Part shown: piece by piece, positions 61,624 through 64,000 of the stretch
Layout of the letters: every line of letters starts with the position of its first letter
Position numbering within the stretch: position 1 is the first letter of the stretch
DNA from: Chrysaora quinquecirrha
Lineage: Eukaryota > Cnidaria > Scyphozoa > Semaeostomeae > Pelagiidae
Direction: 5' to 3'
DNA length: 64,000 nucleotides
NCBI GenBank assembly: GCA_014526335.1
Contig: JACTAT010000006.1
Coordinates: 5,153,115-5,217,114 of the forward strand
Notes under the pieces: generated by a model
What the model was told of the DNA's origin: nothing
The model's input: the letters and a program-made list of their open reading frames with translations, nothing else
The model's database searches: none
Made by a program: the position numbers and the translations under genes

Positions 61624-62429
61624 AATAACAACTCCGTTACCTTTGTCTGGCTTAAGAATAACTATCTTTGTTCTTCTTCAGTTTCTTTAGGGTTTTCAAC
61701 TTCTTTAGGTCGTTTGCAGATGGCCGGTGTGACGAGATGTAAGTTTTCGCCAAATAAGACAGATCGGTTTTCAGTTTTGAAATCTGACTTTGGTTGATGA
61801 TGTTGTTGACCATGGCGGTGGTAATTAACTCAAAGCAGGCATGAACATCCGAAGTGTTGATCTTAGGGGGACAGATTGAATGAGTTAGGCCATCTTTCAG
61901 TACATCCAACTCCTCCGTTGAGAGATTGAAAGAAGAAAGGTTGGTAACCGTTTCAGACGATTCGAAAGGCAAGACCTTGTTCTTCGTTAAATTCTTTATT
62001 TTCTTTTCGTGGATCTTGATGACTTTCTTAACTTCATTCTCAATGTTCTTATTCAAAGCTTTCGTTAATAGGTAGAAATCCAATCCATTTATGACATTCT
62101 TAATGAAATCTGACTGCTTCTTCTTTTCTTGTTGGAATCTTTTCAGTTCTTTATTTCGCTTTGTGATTGCACTCTTCAATAATCTTTTCCTAATCGCTGT
62201 TACATCTTTACGATTGGTGTTTGGCAAATCAAACGAGATAAATTTCGGAAGACATTGAACCTTTTACAGTTCGTTAAAAATTTAAATCCAGTTGAGCTTT
62301 TCGTTCTTTGATGGAGAGCTTCTCCAATTTCCGAAAATCGCTGATATGCAATTTTCCTGTATACTTGATTGAAATGTCGTGTATAATATTTCCAAAACTT
62401 CGAGAATTCAATAACCATGATAGAAATTT

Positions 62430-63075
62430 CACAAAAAAGACGACGATTTTTAAATTGCAAGACATGTTTCGAACATACTATGTTCATCTTCAGTTACATC
62501 ATGAATGAAGCGAATTAAGTAAATACAAGAACTAAATAAAGCTATAATATATTGCATAACCTAATAACACACGTGAGGTAAACAATTAAATCGGTAACTA
62601 TAAAGGTAAATAAAATGTACAATCGGGAATAAGTAAATAGAAATGAAAAGAATAAAGTTAATTAAAAGAAAGATGCAAGTTATAATGAAAAAGCTGTTTG
62701 TTAAGCGTAGGTTTGTCCCAAGAGATGTGAAGCGCTTCCTTGATCTTAAGGGTGAAAGAGCTGTTAGCGCTGTCCAGAATGGAAAACTATCCTCAGAGCA
62801 AAGAGGGCGACAAGAAGGCGATTCGTTTAAATGTTTAAAAATATGAGAGTTTTGTCCGTGATCAAATGCTCTCGAATTCGTGTTGAAAGATGTCGAGAGG
62901 TTTCCCCGACATAAATAGACAACACGGGCCCGAAAGCACCTTCTTTAACCCCGAACATAGAACGTAATTTAAAAGAATTAAAAACAAGTTTAATGTTTAT
63001 ATCTTTCGTCACTTAATTTTACGCTGAGTTACAACCGAGAATACCAATGTATGGAAGTTTATAATAACAAACAGA
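62430..63075 (-). mobile_element. Penelope-like element, 5'-truncated copy in tandem
   Basis: Same 3' end as at 59771, same orientation, directly abutting the full-span copy. The GIY-YIG segment has internal deletions (the CGGCSAS coding part is missing near 62915). It ends at about 63075, where the inverted copy begins. Confidence 0.88.
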
Positions 63076-64000
63076 TAATAACTGACTGTTATCAGCATCC
63101 CCAATAACCTCAGTTTACCGTAAAAATACTTACACTGGTTTGCTCACTAACTTTTTAGTTTCACTTCATTTTCATATAAAATAGGCTTAATTAGTACTCT
63201 TGTCGATAGGGCTTATAAAATAAATAACAGCTGGCTTGGTTTTGATAACGACATTAAACAACTAACCTTGATTTTAAATAAAATCTTTACCCTACTTATC
63301 TCATTAACAACGTTATCCGTAATTATTTAAATAAAGTCAGATCCCCACCCCATGTCGATAACCACAACGTAAATGGAAATGAAAATAATCGTGTTTGTTA
63401 TTATAAACTTCCATACATTGGTAGATTCTCGGTTGTAACTCAGCGTAAAATTAAGTACTTGACTAAAAAATATTGTAAAGATATAAACATTAAACTTGTT
63501 TTTAATTCTTTTAAATTACGTTCTATGTTCGGGGTTAAAGATTCTGTGCCCAGGTGCTTTCGGGCCCGTGTTGTCTACAAATTTCTCTGTGGCGGATGTT
63601 CCGCATCTTATGTCGGGGAAACCTCTCGACATCTTTCAACACGAATTCGAGAGCATTTGATCACGGACAAAACTCTCATATTTTTAAACATTTAAACGAA
63701 TCGCCTTCTTGTCGCCCTCTTTGCTCTGAGGATAGTTTTTCCATTCTGGACAGCGCTAACAGCTCTTTCACCCTTAAGATCAAGGAAGCGCTTCACATCT
63801 CTTGGGACAAACCTACGCTTAACAAACAGCTTTTTCATTATAACTTGCATCTTTCTTTTAATTAACTTTATTCTTTTCATTTCTATTTACTTACGATTGT
63901 ACATTTTATTTACCTTTATAGTTACCGATTTAATTGTTTACCTCACGTGTGTTATTAGGTTATGCAAAATATTATAGCTTTATTTAGTTCTTGTATTTAC
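63076..64000 (+). mobile_element. Penelope-like element, inverted 5'-truncated copy (runs off window)
   Basis: Reverse complement of about 60770-59870. It includes GIY-YIG codons (CGGCSASYVGETSRHLSTRI at 63585-63650), with a one-base break near 63670. Head-to-head with the 62430-63075 copy. Confidence 0.88.

Larger units (their letters stand above)
59771..62429 (-). mobile_element. Penelope-like element, full-span but decayed copy
   Basis: Minus-strand order: N-terminal region (61652-62227; FNLSTEELDVLKDGL), RT start and fingers (61330-61623; RIYGLPKMHK), RT core (60779-61231; DVESLFTNIP, GVSMGSPLAPVLANLFM, FYRRYVDDTF) and GIY-YIG endonuclease (59999-60367; CGGCSASYVGETSRHLSTRI, FKHLNE). This domain order defines Penelope-like elements. 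At least three frame breaks make it inactive. Its 3' boundary at 59771 (CACAAAAAAGACGACGATT) is repeated at 62430. Confidence 0.93.

Overview
This is nuclear DNA from an animal. It is AT-rich, with short coding exons bounded by GT/AG introns, split and unsplit eukaryotic tRNA genes, tRNA-derived SINEs, many MITEs and a Penelope-like retroelement. The protein set (CEP290, parvin, EFCAB6, CDC73) fits a ciliated metazoan. The invertebrate-type Penelope element and the G-run 'GGGGTACTCCC' repeats make a cnidarian my best guess, but that is inference and no species can be named.

Layout. All four recognisable conserved genes are on the minus strand; read right to left they are CDC73, EFCAB6, parvin, CEP290. 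Bases 259-6636 hold the first ten coding exons of CEP290, which runs off the left edge. Bases 9065-9496 (plus) hold a 143-codon single-exon ORF with CxxC motifs. Bases 10263-17652 hold a complete 13-exon parvin gene (about 355 aa). Bases 18525-56728 hold a 35-exon EFCAB6 gene (about 1,570 aa visible), with a second possible first exon at 46490-46799 and one short exon I could not find. Intron 14 of EFCAB6 contains a rearranged tandem array of a type II membrane protein gene (35.9-38.3 kb). Bases 57635-59274 hold CDC73 (parafibromin), intronless here and broken by one frameshift. Bases 59771-64000 are Penelope-like element copies in tandem and inverted arrangement. The tRNA genes are Ala(TGC), Ile(TAT, with intron) and Pro(TGG), plus a truncated Ala copy.

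Most intron and intergenic sequence is mobile-element debris. The most distinctive component is a set of TA-flanked MITEs with related ends (TACAC, then a T-run, then TATAAG). In each variant a short word next to the ends (AAGAAAC, AAGGAAC, AAGAACA or AAGCAAC) is repeated through the interior, so ends and interior vary together. Other elements are PIF/Harbinger-like MITEs with TTA duplications, a hAT-like element and a long foldback element.

Function. CEP290 and EFCAB6 are ciliary or axonemal proteins, parvin links integrins to actin, and CDC73 is a Paf1-complex subunit. No shared pathway is implied by their adjacency. However, EFCAB6 and parvin genes are also neighbours in the human genome (22q13), so that pair may be an ancient linkage.
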